NCBI GenBank assembly: GCA_036250225.1
Contig: JAPZLL010000003.1
Location: forward strand, 744,001 to 808,000
Reading direction: 5' to 3'
DNA from: Cercophora sp. LCS_1
Taxonomy: Eukaryota; Ascomycota; Sordariomycetes; Sordariales; Lasiosphaeriaceae
Length of the DNA stretch: 64,000 nt
In this document: positions 11,727 through 23,299 of the stretch, piece after piece
Layout: every line of letters starts with the position of its first letter
How positions within the stretch are numbered: the first letter of the stretch is position 1
Position numbers and translations under genes: made by a program
The notes under the pieces: model-generated
What the model was told of the DNA's origin: nothing
Database searches by the model: none
The model's input: the letters and a program-made list of their open reading frames with translations, nothing else

Positions 11727-12114
11727 CTTTGCGGCTCTGTTCTGTGGACAAGTATTGGTTCAAGTGGTGATGGGTGTTGTCTGGAGCTTCAACTGTTGCG
11801 CTCCGTCAAGCTCTCCACGAAGCGAACGCGCACTGGAGCTTCAGCCTGCCGAGATGCACGGACCACTGAGCGTCGAGCTGGTTCCAAGGTTCAACCAGGG
11901 TCGGAAGCCCCGCCACCTGAGTGGGGCTGATGATGGGGCTGAACTCAGCAATGGTGTGGGGCATTGGAGGGAATCGGGGCGTTGGAGGCTACTCCACCGA
12001 TAACGATAACATTTTTTTTCTGGAGGGTCCCTAAGAAATTTTGAAGCAGAGCTGCCGCAGCGCAAGGAAGAGACGACACAACCTGCGAGCAATCCAGGTC
12101 AGCCAACCACAATA
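11727..12114. promoter_or_regulatory. Shared promoter interval PRE1/RRP9
   Basis: 388 bp between divergent start codons of a proteasome and a ribosome-biogenesis gene. No TATA-like box was recognised. A poly-T run lies near 12012-12020. Confidence 0.45.
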
Positions 12115-13905
12115 ATGTCGTCCTTTTTCACAACACCGGGCGCACAAAAGAAGAGAAAGCGCCCATCAACCACCGAAGCACCGAAAAAGCGGCTCGCAAC
12201 AAAAACTGGCCCGAAAGCACCGACGAATGGTTTGGGGTCCTCGAGGGCCGCCCCAGCCCAGAAGAAACCCATTGAGCGCGACGAGTCGATATCGGGGAGT
12301 GATTTGGATAGCGACGAGAGTGGAGATGAGCTCCCGGACCGAGCTGGCTCAGATGCGGGCTCTGAGGAGTCTGAGAATGAGGGAGAGACGGCTGCCGAGA
12401 AACGTTTGAGGCTAGCACAGCGGTATCTCGAAAAGACGAGAAAGGAAGTGGAGGAATTCGACGAATATGCATTCGACGCAGAAGAAATTGACCGCGATCT
12501 TCTCGCCGAGCGTCTAGAGGAGGATGTTGCCGAGGCCAAGGGGAGAGTCTACCGACAACTTGCCGCGAAGCTGGATTTCCAGAAGGCATCACACACGCAG
12601 TTCCGCTGGAACTCGGGGACCGTAACGTCTATCACAGTCTGCGCGCCGTTTGCCTACACGGCCACAAAAGACGGCCAACTCACCAAATGGCGCTTACAAG
12701 AACTCCCTAAAGATCAATGGCCCCAGACAACAAAAAAGAAGCCCAAGAAGCCTCCCGCGCCGCCAAAACGAAAGCCAGAAAGGATATGCTACAGCAAGTC
12801 CAACTCCACAAAAGCCAAGGACAAAACATATCAAGGGCATACCGGCTCTATCCTCACTGTCCGAGCCTCCCAAGACGGCAAGTACGTTGTCACCGGTGGC
12901 GCCGACAAGCGTATGGTCGTCCACGATGCCGCTACCCTCAAGCCCTTGCGCGCTTTCACACATCACCGCGACGCTGTCACAGGGCTTGCGTTCCGTCGTG
13001 GGACTAACCAGGTATACTCTTGTTCCAAGGATCGAACAGTGAAGGTCTGGTCACTCGACGAACTCGCCTACGTTGAGACGCTTTTTGGGCACCAAGACGA
13101 GATCCTCGACATTGATGCGCTTGCCCAGGAGCGATGCGTCAGCGTTGGAGCTCGCGACCGTACTGCACGTTACTGGAAGGTGCCCGAGGAGTCACAGCTT
13201 GTTTTCCGCGGCGGCCAGGGTGGCGAGAAGAAGGCTGCGTCCAAGGTCAAAAAGGAGTCGGCCGCTCACCAAGGAAGCATGGACCGCGTTTCGATGATCG
13301 ACGATGAGTTATTTGTGACAGGGTGCGACAACGGAGACATTGCGCTGTGGAGCATCCACCGCAAGAAGGCTGTCTTCGTGATCCCATGTGCCCATGGTCT
13401 CGAGACGCCGATGAAGCCAACCGAAATTTCTGCGGACAAGGAGCCAGATGAGAAAATGGTGCCCGCACCTCAGCCGAGATCTATCACGGCGCTGAGGACG
13501 ATTCCATACTCTGATGTGATTCTCTCCGGAAGCTGGGATGGTTGTGTAAGGGTATGGAAGCTGACGGAGGACAAGAAAAAGATTGAGGTGGTGGGGATCT
13601 TGGGCTCGCAGAGCTCTGAGGAGCCTCGTTCGGATGGCTTGGTCAATGGCACTCATGAGGTTCAGTCCAAAGAAGGGGACGAGAACAAAGCGTTGATCAG
13701 AGGTATCGTTAACGACATCGCGCTTTTTGAGCGCGGTGATCGGGGTAAAGACGGCCTCTGCGTTGTAGTTGCCACTGGTAAAGAGATGCGTCTGGGGAGG
13801 TGGAAGGTCGTGAAGGAAGGCAAGTGCGGCGCGATGGTCTTTGAAGTACCGAGAGCCCCGAAACAGAATGGTGTCGTTGACAATGTGTCGGACGACGAAG
13901 ATTAG
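12115..13905 (+). CDS. rrp9: U3 snoRNP WD40 protein RRP9 (U3-55K)
   Basis: An intronless frame of 596 aa. Rrp9 binds the box B/C motif of U3 snoRNA and is part of the small-subunit processome in the nucleolus that processes 18S pre-rRNA. The N-terminal 145 residues are lysine- and acid-rich with basic KKRKR-type localisation signals. The segment AAEKRLRLAQRYLEKTR (about residue 92) precedes the beta-propeller and is a hallmark of this family. WD repeats start near residue 150 with clear units ending GGADKRMVVHD, SKDRTVKVWS, ARDRTARYW and SWDGCVRVWK. The tail DNVSDDED is acidic. The start ATG is the first in the frame and the length agrees with fungal orthologues. Confidence 0.93.
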   Translation: MSSFFTTPGAQKKRKRPSTTEAPKKRLATKTGPKAPTNGLGSSRAAPAQKKPIERDESISGSDLDSDESGDELPDRAGSDAGSEESENEGETAAEKRLRLAQRYLEKTRKEVEEFDEYAFDAEEIDRDLLAERLEEDVAEAKGRVYRQLAAKLDFQKASHTQFRWNSGTVTSITVCAPFAYTATKDGQLTKWRLQELPKDQWPQTTKKKPKKPPAPPKRKPERICYSKSNSTKAKDKTYQGHTGSILTVRASQDGKYVVTGGADKRMVVHDAATLKPLRAFTHHRDAVTGLAFRRGTNQVYSCSKDRTVKVWSLDELAYVETLFGHQDEILDIDALAQERCVSVGARDRTARYWKVPEESQLVFRGGQGGEKKAASKVKKESAAHQGSMDRVSMIDDELFVTGCDNGDIALWSIHRKKAVFVIPCAHGLETPMKPTEISADKEPDEKMVPAPQPRSITALRTIPYSDVILSGSWDGCVRVWKLTEDKKKIEVVGILGSQSSEEPRSDGLVNGTHEVQSKEGDENKALIRGIVNDIALFERGDRGKDGLCVVVATGKEMRLGRWKVVKEGKCGAMVFEVPRAPKQNGVVDNVSDDED

Positions 13906-14278
13906 AGACTTCCATACAAAAAACTTCTGGGTTGAGTGGGCTTCCCTCGCTCCGTCATCTGGCAGTTTCACATCTGTACATACATGCACGAAGGCATTTG
14001 AGCACCCAGGAGAGCCCTGCAAACCTAGCGCGGCGAATATATCGATTGATAACTCGTCAATTGTTCAAGCAGCATGTTCCTTTGAATGTCGTATATACAT
14101 CAGACCCATTGCCAGCACGCTACCAACCCTTTCTAAAAGCAAGTGCGACAAAACCAGACCCAATCCCCCAAAACACCAGATGCCTATGCTGATGCTGATC
14201 CGCCAAAACTCCCCACTCCCAGCATCCGAAACGCCAGCGGCATAGTTCGCTCCAGTTATTATAAAATACAAGTGACGA
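13906..14278. other. Convergent 3' intergenic region
   Basis: 373 bp between the 3' ends of RRP9 and the ULP2-like gene; nothing beyond presumed 3' UTRs is seen. Confidence 0.6.
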
Positions 14279-17200
14279 TCAATCATTAGTCAGATCAATC
14301 ATGTCCTGATCCTCTGTCGGCCTCACCAGCTCGGCAGTCTGAAGGACTTTGACAGACGGTTGGAGTCGGGCGGGAGACATGTGGGAAACCGGGGATTTGG
14401 GTGGGAAGAAGCGGCTGCGCTCGCCTTCTCCCGAAGTTGGACGTCCTGATGAAGTTTGTAGACTGTCGTATTTGGTCGATCGCTGCACTGACCAACCGCC
14501 ATCACCAACGGGAATCCGGTCCTTGTCACTTTGATGAGGAATCTGCCCAGTTGCTGGTCCCGCCTTCTGCGGCGGTGGCGGTGACGGCGGCAGCTTGGGG
14601 ATGAATGCAACCGCCACATCCTCTCGTGATGGTGGTCTTTTTTCGGCCGACTCACCGCGGACAGTCTGGGAAGTATGGACCAAACCCTGGGGCAGCCCAT
14701 CTGTATCATCATGTTTACTCTCCACCGACGGCATAGGAACATCCTCCGAGGTGGGGAGGAGAGCAAGCTCGTCCTCCTCATCGCTGAAAAAAGTTCCTGA
14801 CTGTGAAAGTTCTAGAGCCGATCGCTGAGATGGCCCGTCCTCTGGGTTTCTTGAGACTGGTTTCAGGGGCGGGTCTCCCCTGACGTTTGTGTGCATTCCT
14901 TCATCAGATGTTTGACGTCGGTGACTCGGTGACTTGGCCGGTGACTTGGCCGGTGACTTAGCTGGCGGCTTAGCCAAGGGGTTGGCAGACGAGCTGGCCG
15001 GTCGTTTGTCTGCTCTCACCTTGCTGCGGCGTGGGGTGGTCTCCGAGTTGGGATGAGTTTCCGGCCCTTTGGCCTTCACGGGTGTCAAGCTGTTTCCCAG
15101 GTTGTAACCGAGTTGGGCAGCTTGATATGCCTTCTGCTCGTTGAGAATGGTGTCTCTCCATGCTTCGCGTAGACTTGACGCGTCAAACGTCCAGTCTACC
15201 TGTTCCTTTTTTACCAGTGCCTGAATGAACCGGTTTGGGTTCTTGACGAATTCCTGCACGTAGCCTAGAACGTAAACCCCGCAGTCGTGGAAGTTGGACT
15301 GCTCAGGTATGTGGATAGCCTTCATACCCAAACGCTGTTTAACGTCGATGATCTTCTTCTTCTTGTCTTCGAATTCCGCGACCAGATAGTGCTTGAGGAG
15401 GCCGACCGACGCTGAATGTTGATTGCCCATCGAGTCCAAGGTGATGATTTTCGGCTCTGTGGGATCGATGGTCTTCGGCGCAGGAGCAAACCCTCTCCCG
15501 CTGCGCGTCTTGATGTGGTCAATTGATTCATTTCTTCCTGACCCACGGGTGTCAGCCCTCGACTCCGATAGTTCATCGGCTTCAATCAGACGTGGCGGAC
15601 TGCTGGTCAATGACTTATCCAAGTCAACTACTACGACCGGATTCGAAGAACGTGGAGGGTGGTCGATCCTGTTTTCCATCTCGACATCGGAAGGTACGTT
15701 GTTAACCAGATTCTGCTGAAGGATTCTCAGCCCATCCGAATCGTTTCCGTGAACATCCTTCAAGGCGTCAGGTCCCGTCGCTGGTCCACCACGAGCATCG
15801 GGATCCAACTTCCCAGGATTACAAATGATCGCCACCCACCAATGCGCGTGTTCGTTGACTGGCACTACGATGTAGTCATAGGAGAACAGGTCTACCTTTG
15901 CCGTCCAGTTTTTGACTCCATCATAGTTAATCTGTCCCTTATAGGACCTGTTGGACTTGAGTTTTTCGTGGAAAAAGGTGTTGAGCACAAAGGCACGCTT
16001 GTTAAGATCAACGGGCCTAACGGGGAATCTTTCGAATAGGTAGCGAATCCCAAAGTTCATGATGTTGTCGTTAAGAAACTCGCCCTCGTCGAGCCTGGGT
16101 ATATCATCCTTATCCACAGTGGTGCGTTGAAAGACTAAGGGGACTTTCCAGTTCTCGTCCCACCCTGGGTTTTGCACCGACCACCGAGGAGGGGGGGGAG
16201 GAGGGGGCGTAGGAGTAGAATCTCTAATTGTTATCGGCTCCCTTCTCACAGACCTTAGGTTGTCTCGCCTTCTCAGGAGACGTCCTCCGGCCGGCTTGTC
16301 GTCTGAAATGTCGATAAAATCGCCGCGATCGTCCTTTTTCATTTGATCCCTGATGAGTGGGCGTTCGCGTCTGGGAGCAGGTGTTGGCGATACTAAAGCA
16401 CCGTCGGTGCACCTGGGACCCGCCTTGTGTGGGTTGGTCGCTGTCCCCGGAGAAAGTTTGGACTTCGCCTCAATCAGAGAGTCCAGTTCGATTTTACTGT
16501 CCACCTCTCCACCCTTATTCCTGTATGTTGACTGTAATTTGTCTCTATGAAACGTCAGCATGATGCAAAACTTTTTGAACGGAGAAGCAGGACGTACGTG
16601 GGCATATCGTAAACATCCACATGCTTCATCTCTGTTTTTATCCATTGGACAAGGTGATAAACATCTTCGGTTGCGACCATTTCCAGCATAAAAAGCGCGC
16701 CATAGCCCTGACTAGGATTCGCCCGAACAGCGAGCTTGACAATGCAACTCTCCGAGTTCCAATGGACCGTGTGGACGGATTTTGTAATCCTCATCCAGGG
16801 GTAGTCACCCGCTTCCTGGCCATCTGCCCTGAATGCGTGAATTTCAGGCCGCTCACCCACCGCTCGCAAAAATAGCTGATCGGCCTGGCCATCCCCATCG
16901 TCAGAGCACAGATACCGATAATTCGGGAGAAGGAAGCACCGCTTCACTGGTAGACCGCCTTCAAGCCCGTTTGGCGGAGACCATTTTGTGGGCACGATGT
17001 CGCCCCTCGAAGAAGTGCTCGGCGCAGTAGTCTTCCCTGAACTCTTGGCCCTTGCTGTGCCTGATTTGGCGTACCTTCGCTGAGGTGAGTCAACCAACTC
17101 ATCACCGCTATCGCCATCGATTTCGTGGACCATGTTGTTCTTTCCAGCGCCTGGTTTCCGTAGGACCTCTTTCGACCTGGGTTTGGGACCCAAAATATGA

Positions 17201-17721
17201 GCGTCGGCGCCGTCACCGCCTGCTTGTGAACGCGGCCGGTTTGAACCCGGTCCTTTGGAAGCCTGGGCCCCGGAAAGCTCGTCTTGGTCGTCGAAAATCG
17301 GGTCCTGATGCAAGTCAAGGCTCTTCATTGAACTCCGCCCTCCCTTTCGTCTGTTGCTTCGTGATGGTTGCCCCCCAAAGCCGGGCCCTTCCATAAACGA
17401 TAGTGCGACCACAGACTCGTCTGGACTCCCTCGCGGCTCGATTCGAGAACCGACGCTACTGTCGATTACCGCGAACCGGGCTTCGTTGTATTGGGACTCA
17501 AGGAAGGGTTTCTTCGCGGGGCGTGACGAGTGGCCATGGGGCGGTACATCTCGTTTATGTCCATGTCCCGAGAGCGTGTTGGTCGGCCGAATGCCACCCA
17601 AGGACCTCTGTAAATCCGTCAGAACTTTGTTCCCCCCAAGGAAGTGACGTGGCAACCCACAACACTGGAATTGCTCGGCATCCTGATCGCCCCGACTACC
17701 GGGCCTCGCGGGCTTCAGCAC
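14279..17721 (-). CDS. ulp2: Ulp2/Smt4-type SUMO protease (5' end unresolved)
   Basis: Two exons are clear, 16598 up to about 17721 and 14279-16544, joined by the 53-bp intron 16545-16597 (GTACGT to TTTCATAG), giving more than 1100 residues. Ulp2 removes SUMO chains from nuclear proteins. The C48 peptidase core is in exon 2: LDEGEFLNDNIMNF, catalytic His in VNEHAHWWVAI, Asp in ITLDSMGN and Cys in NFHDCGVYV. A 60-residue insert lies between the His and Asp blocks, as usual for Ulp2. The N-terminal part contains a RCFLLPNYRYL segment that may start a PH-like domain; the C-terminal tail is disordered with SPAK repeats. No in-frame ATG lies at the 5' end. One candidate upstream intron is 17713-17767 (GTAAAC to GCTGAAG), but the first exon was not found, so the start is uncertain. 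Confidence 0.85.
14928..14963 (-). repeat. Three tandem 12-bp units coding SPAK repeats
   Basis: The unit GGTGACTTGGCC occurs twice exactly and once with changes at its end. On the ULP2 coding strand it gives K-S-P-A repeated, in the disordered C-terminal tail. Confidence 0.85.
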
Positions 17722-18924
17722 AACTGTCAGCCTGCGTCTGCGCGCAACTATATGGTGTGCTGTTTACCCATAATCTGGGAACGAATGTGGGACGGTATGA
17801 TATCGAGCGTTGGTCGGCGAGGGTTGACGTCTGCGACGGCCGGTCAGTCTGGTGCTCAGAGGCAGGTGGTGCCTTGCTCAAAGGATGTGGGACGGAGGTG
17901 TGAGGTCAGACTTTTTGGTGGCTCTCGCATTCTGGCCTATAGTCGTTGGCTCTGCATTTACCAGGCTGGCCGAGATTTCGAGGATATTTGCTTGTGGAAG
18001 ACTTTCAGAAGCAACATCCAGATTTCTAGGAGTGGGTCAAGGACAAAGGTTAGCTGCCCTGTGGGGTGAAGAGGACGTGCACGGGGTGGCCGTTGCTTCG
18101 CGAAAAGCGTACCTTGTTTTCGCCAGCTTGGGCAAAGGCTGCAGCGGCACAAAAACAGACACTGGGCGAGGCCTGCAGTGAAAATCAAAGGTTTGAGAAG
18201 AGGGCGTTGAGTATGTGAGAAGTGGTTGTTTGTCGGAGGTCTGTTGGCTGCTTGTCACGAGACGGTCTGCGAGGAATTGGCGGTGCGGCAAGTTCGTGCT
18301 GAATCCAGACCCCTGCCAATCGACGGGCTGAACCTCAAGTTGCGTCCAGCCCTGCGCGTCCCAGCTGGGGCGACCTGGAAACATCGCGCACCGGTTTCAC
18401 TAACACCGAAGGCCGAGTCTTTCTTCGTCAGCATCAGACTGCGGCAACTCTGGAGATGATCTTGTAAATGTAATGCGAAATTCGATTATTTCGCTTCATA
18501 CTCACTCAAAGTTCATTAGCGCAATTTGACAGCCGGATATGAACGCGAAAAGGAGCCGCGGAACCGAAGCATGAAGCAGCGCACAGTTGTTTGAGGGACT
18601 GAAGCTTTTCCACCCAGGCGGGTCACGAAAACGAGTTATACAATACCCGGCGACTTTGACCAAAACACCAGAGCAGATATGCTCAAGGCCTTCGAAGTAG
18701 CGTTCAATGGCCTCTATTTCTTTTATATGGGTCCTCTGGATTTCACTCAGTCCCTTTATATAGAGAGAAATACACGTTTCGCGGCTTTGCTACTTGTTTA
18801 TTTTTTGTAAGGGACTGCAACGCCAGCGGGCAAACGGGGATAACGACCCCAACCGCTCTCTCTCCAGACATCCTGGGAGAAGGTTATTAAAAACCCTGCC
18901 AGCCACGAACACAACATACCCACA
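17722..18924. other. Divergent intergenic region ULP2/oxidoreductase
   Basis: 1.2 kb that should hold the missing first exon(s) and promoter of the ULP2-like gene and the promoter of the oxidoreductase gene. A part near 18460-18800 is visibly richer in A and T. No complete coding frame with an ATG could be linked to ULP2. Confidence 0.5.
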
Positions 18925-19907
18925 ATGTCAAAAGAAACACACATAGAAAGAACGGCCCACGAGCCCCGAGACTTGGTCCGTCACCACCCTCACCCTTCCC
19001 CAAATCCACCTTAACACCCCTATAGTCCCTCCACCAAACCACCATCACCCGCATCACCCAAATCAACCCCACAATCCGGCTCTTCCGCCTCTCAATCACC
19101 TCCCCAAAAGGCATCAAGGTAACTCTTTCCTCCCAACCCAAACGTACAACTCCCACCAACACCAGTATCCAGTTCCTCCCAGGCCAATGGCTAGACGTCT
19201 ACATCCCCTCCCTCCCCAAACCAGGCGGTTTCACCATCACATCCCCACCCTCCCTGGCCCTCCCGTCTCCATCCCACGCACACACTCCCTACCTCGAACT
19301 CGCTATCCAACAGTCCCCAGACAATCCACCGGCCGCCTGGCTCTGGCAACCGGTTCCCCAGATCTTGCACGCACCCATCAACGTCCGCGTAGGCGGAAGT
19401 TTCATATGGCCTCCACCTGTGATTAATCTCTCCACGCTCAAAAAGGCGGTTTTCATCGCCGGCGGAGTGGGTGTCAACCCCCTGATGAGCATGCTCAGCG
19501 CTATTGCCAAGTCTTCGCCGCCGCTAGGGTTTGAGGTGCATTTCTTGTACTCGATGAGAGACCCTGGGGCGGATCGAGATGGGAAGGGTATGCTGTTTCT
19601 GGAGAGGATAGCGGGAATTTTTGCTCAGGGGGGACTTTCGGGCGGGCTTCGGCTGTTTCTCACGCAGGGGCGTGGTGTGAGTGATGAGGATGACGATAAG
19701 GTCCATGTTGATGAGCTTGACGTGCCCTTCTTGAGAAGGAGGATCTGCTTGGAAGATGTTGCCAGTATTATTGGTGACGATAAGGATTCCTCTGTCGTGT
19801 ACGTCTGTGGTGTGCCCGCCATGACTGATGAGTTCGTGGAGAAATTACTAGACCCTGATGGTTTGGGGATGGACTCCCGCAGGGCTCTGTTTGAGAAATG
19901 GTGGTGA
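18925..19907 (+). CDS. FAD/NAD(P)-binding oxidoreductase, OXNAD1/cytochrome-b5-reductase-like
   Basis: Three exons, 18925-18975, 19026-19118 and 19173-19907, encode 292 aa. Intron 1 (18976-19025) has the unusual donor GTCCGT, branch CTTAAC and acceptor CTATAG; intron 2 runs 19119-19172 (GTAACT to ATCCAG). The fold is ferredoxin-reductase type. The beta-barrel FAD part includes NPTIRLFRLSI, FLPGQWLDVYIP and GGFTITSPP (the R-x-Y-T/S-like flavin site is weak). The NAD-binding part begins VFIAGGVGVNPLMSML and ends VYVCGVPAMTDEFVE, the C-G-P-x-x-M signature. Such proteins transfer electrons from NAD(P)H to a flavin; the acceptor is unknown. The N-terminus THIERTAHEPRD is typical for the fungal group. 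Confidence 0.82.
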
Positions 19908-20353
19908 GCAATTCGCTCTGCCGATCTGCTGGCCCAGACATGGAACGATATAGAGAGACGCTGTTACGGTCTTTATTGCTATCTGAGCGCTAGCTTGCAT
20001 CGTCATCTCGGCCATAATACGTGAGCCTTTTGCTGTCCATACCTTGTCCATACGTACACGGATGGAATAACCCCCCATATCAAACGCCGAAGACCTCCAG
20101 CCAAGCTGCATGTATGAAACAACCTACATTTCTTAGACTTGACACACATGGTCGTCAATGTCAATAAGCAATCCTCATTCTTTGTGACAGTAGTAGTGGT
20201 CATGTTCTCGTCAGGTCCCAGCCCGCGGCTCTAGAAGTAGTTGCCCGGGGTGTCGCTTTGCATGGATCTGCCACTGCGGGGAGAAGCGTCGGGCTTTCTT
20301 CTGAGAAGACTTGAAAATATCGCCCGGCCAGACATTCTTGACATCCGTGGACT
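19908..20353. other. Convergent 3' intergenic region
   Basis: 446 bp between two converging genes; only presumed 3' UTR sequence, no gene seen. Confidence 0.6.
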
Positions 20354-22038
20354 CTAGACACGGCTAGGAAGACTGGAGAAGGGCGAGCGAGTTGGAGATG
20401 GTGTGATACTGTTTCTATCCGGCTCGTTGACCTTCAGCTTTGCCAAACCTTTGTCAGAAGTGGGAGGATACATCAAGCTCTGGGTGGACCTCATGGCCCT
20501 TGGTGAAGAATGATTTTTCTTCTTCTCGGGCGTGAACATATCAAGATCCCGGGCAGTCGTTGCGGGATAACTGCCCGGAGAAAGTTTTTTGGGCGAACCT
20601 GAACCTGAACCAATTGTTGATGGCGGGGACGCCCCATAGTCCGATGTCGAATTGTTCGCCGCCTCTTCAGCTCTCTGTTCGTCAGTACCGACAATCTTAC
20701 CCGAATTGTTTCGGTGCAACTGGACGAGGGAAGCAACACCAAACTCAACCTTGGCAGTCAAGTCAAAGGATCCTCGTTCGATGCTCTGTTTGAGAGACAT
20801 CGTTATCGACGGGACTCCGGAATATGCTGATCCCAACGATGATCGCCGATGCGATAGTGCATGCTCCTTCTCTGGGAGTTCCGGCAGTGGGCGTTGGAGA
20901 TAAGAGTCTCGGAAACCGTCTCTTGCCTCCTTGCTAGGCTCGGGAATACCGTAGGACAAAGTAGACACCGGGACCAGTTTTGGTGGGGTCTCCAGACAAA
21001 CACCATCTTTCTGGCCTGTCGGTGCCTCCATCTCAACGTTAGTCTCATGCCGACCGCCATTGCCAAAGACCATCTCATCCTCCAGGCCAAAGCCAGACTT
21101 AGAGTCTGCCGCCTTGACGTTGCGATCCGATGTTCGCTTTCCAACCAACTGATTGATAGCGCTAGTCGGGATGAGCGCCCTTGTCGAGTACGTGGGCGGG
21201 ACGAGGTTGAGTTGTCGTAGGCTTTCAAGTGATCTGTAATGAAACCGGAAGGTCGAGTAGGGCGTGTCTCTGGCATCGATCAGAGCCCATTCGTAGTAGA
21301 ACGCATCTTGGGGCTGGACCACAAGACCAATGCTTGGTGAACTGCTCTAGTTGGTTAGAACAAGATATCCAAACGGTTGGGTTGGCAAACAAAACGTACG
21401 CTATGCCATAATTGTCCTGGAAACGAAAGTCTTCCAACTTTGGAGCCAAAGATTGACGGTCTCTCGCTCTGAAAACCTGGACTTCAATGAGACCGCCGTC
21501 GTCGGCAATGCCTTTTTTGTCCTGACCCGGAAGAAACACAAAGTTTCTAGCCTCAAGCCCCGCCTTCCCCCCATATCGCGGGCTGGGTCGCCACAGGGAC
21601 TTGACAACCTTGCCTCTTTTCGTTGTAGTCAAGTCTATGCCCCAAGCAGCGACGAAGCGGGCATTCATGAACAACTTGAAGTAGATGTATCTGCAAGGAG
21701 GGGGCGGTACACTCTTGACGCTATACTGGATCGCAAACGCAGAACCTGTGACCTGTTTAGTGGCTTGTTACGGGTTGTATGGCTGTTTGTAAGGAGTTCC
21801 CACCAGGTACCGAGGGAATGTAGACAGATATCTTCGGGTCGACTTTGACTGGCGTTGGGCTGCCTGCCCCTGCCACATTGGCGGACGACGCTGAGCTTCG
21901 GGTTGGAGACTGTAGTCGAGGATCATCCCCAGCTCGCAATTGCACTGACGAGCTTTCTGGATGGGGATACTCTCGAACAGCCTTGTTCTCGATCCCAGTG
22001 GTGGTGAGCGACACCTCCACGCCGCGGAGACAAGGCAT
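20354..22038 (-). CDS. Conserved fungal protein, DUF7918-like N-terminal domain
   Basis: Three exons, 21804-22038, 21400-21745 and 20354-21341, give 522 aa. Introns are 21746-21803 (GTGGGA to TCACAG) and 21342-21399 (GTACGT to AGAGCAG). Residues 1-260 form one conserved module: MPCLRGVEVSL, a KISVYIPSVPGSAF segment, FKLFMNARFVAAWGID, FVFLPGQ and a GGLIEVQVFRAR strand, ending FRFHYRSLESLRQLNLVPP. This order resembles fungal proteins now grouped as DUF7918, an assignment made from memory and tentative. The last 250 residues are Ser/Pro-rich and look disordered. No catalytic motif, signal peptide or membrane segment is present. Function unknown. Confidence 0.78.
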
Positions 22039-22481
22039 CTTGGCGTGCCCCAAGTGGGAGGTAAGAACTGAGGACTGGAGGTTGGAGGACGCCGAGGGAA
22101 ATGGCACAGACTCAATGAAGAGGAAGCAAAAGGCTTAGGGAAGGAGTGGCCATCAAGGTGCTGAATCCTATGTGTGGGTGCACTTTACTAGCATACTTAC
22201 TGGGAAGGAAGGCGCCTTGGAAAGACATCATGGAAACCCCGAATTGAGATGAAAGCCCAACCAAGCGTTGGGGCTCGCCTCAGAGGTATTCCTGTCCATA
22301 AGCTCAACCGTCAGGAAAACCGGTGCATGTTTCTCTTGACGAACTCACACAACACAACCACACAAATCACCGAACCAAACAAAACTGAATTCTCTAGCTC
22401 TGAACTTCAGTAACTGCCCCAGTCGGTGAATAGCTGTACAGGGCTCAAAGGATGGGGAGCATCATCTTCCGGGCCACTGGC
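22039..22481. other. Intergenic, tandem minus-strand genes
   Basis: 443 bp holding the promoter of the DUF7918-like gene and the 3' UTR of the complex I subunit gene. Nothing else seen. Confidence 0.55.
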
Positions 22482-22921
22482 TTATTTGGCCTCCTCCTTT
22501 ATTACACCAAGACTCCTTATTTGGCCAGCATTAGGTGCCTCCTCCTTAGATCCAAGTGCTTCAGCCTTTCGGTAGGCGGCTTGTAACGCCCGGACTCTAG
22601 CGGCCTGTAATTGAATAAAAGTCGTTAGCTATGACTGCCAGACAAAAGACGCGCCGGGGGGCTGAAGGGGCAGTGCCGACCTCTTTCTTGTGATGCAAGC
22701 ACTCATAGTAGTCCTCTAGTGCCAGGACGCACTTCTTCTTCCCCGAGTCATCGTCGGAAGATGTGTTGACGACGTAGCAGGCCAGCAGCTCCTGCCAGAA
22801 GGGGAAGCACCGGGAGGGTCCTGGGGAGGTTGTCAGCGGAATACAGTCATCAGATGGCGAGTTCTAGCCATTGGCCAATGTGGCAGGACTAACCACCATG
22901 GAGGCCGTATCCTGACGACAT
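22482..22921 (-). CDS. Complex I accessory subunit, twin CX9C protein (NDUFS5-like)
   Basis: Three exons, 22894-22921, 22681-22820 and 22482-22604, encode 96 aa. Introns: 22821-22893 (GTTAGT to CCCCAG) and 22605-22680 (donor GTCGGC, branch GCTAAC, acceptor TTACAG). The protein has two CX9C motifs, C-FPFWQELLA-C and C-VLALEDYYE-C, forming a CHCH helical hairpin imported into the mitochondrial intermembrane space by the Mia40 route. The start MSSGYGLHGGPSRCFPFW and the tail of alternating Arg/Ala/Gln match the fungal NADH:ubiquinone oxidoreductase subunit related to human NDUFS5. Every internal exon is too short to be obvious as an open frame. The gene is divergent from SEC39. Confidence 0.88.
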
Positions 22922-23299
22922 GATGGGCTGCGCAAAGGCCGATTGTCGGTGTTGCGCGGGAGATTCGGCGTCGGAGCGTCACGATTGTCGTCAATTGAAG
23001 TGCTCGGCAAGGTCACGAAACGGAGCTTCAACTCGCCTGGGCCGGCACGAGCCACTTATTCCGCCACAAGGTGCCACGGCCTGCCCCACATATTATAGGA
23101 GCTAACCAATCCATGTATTTCTTGGCATCATCATGGGCGAGCTGCCGATCTGTTCCTTGAACTTGGTCACGTAGCTCCACCACAGCTTTGTTGTCACCAC
23201 GATTCCGAGACAGTTGGCCACGCCGGCACCAGACTTTTCAACACCATGAAACTCACGACCCCGACGATCAGATAGTCCCATCACACTGTGGTTTTTCCA
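22922..23299. promoter_or_regulatory. Shared promoter interval complex I subunit/SEC39
   Basis: 378 bp between divergent start codons. No clear promoter motif recognised. Confidence 0.45.
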
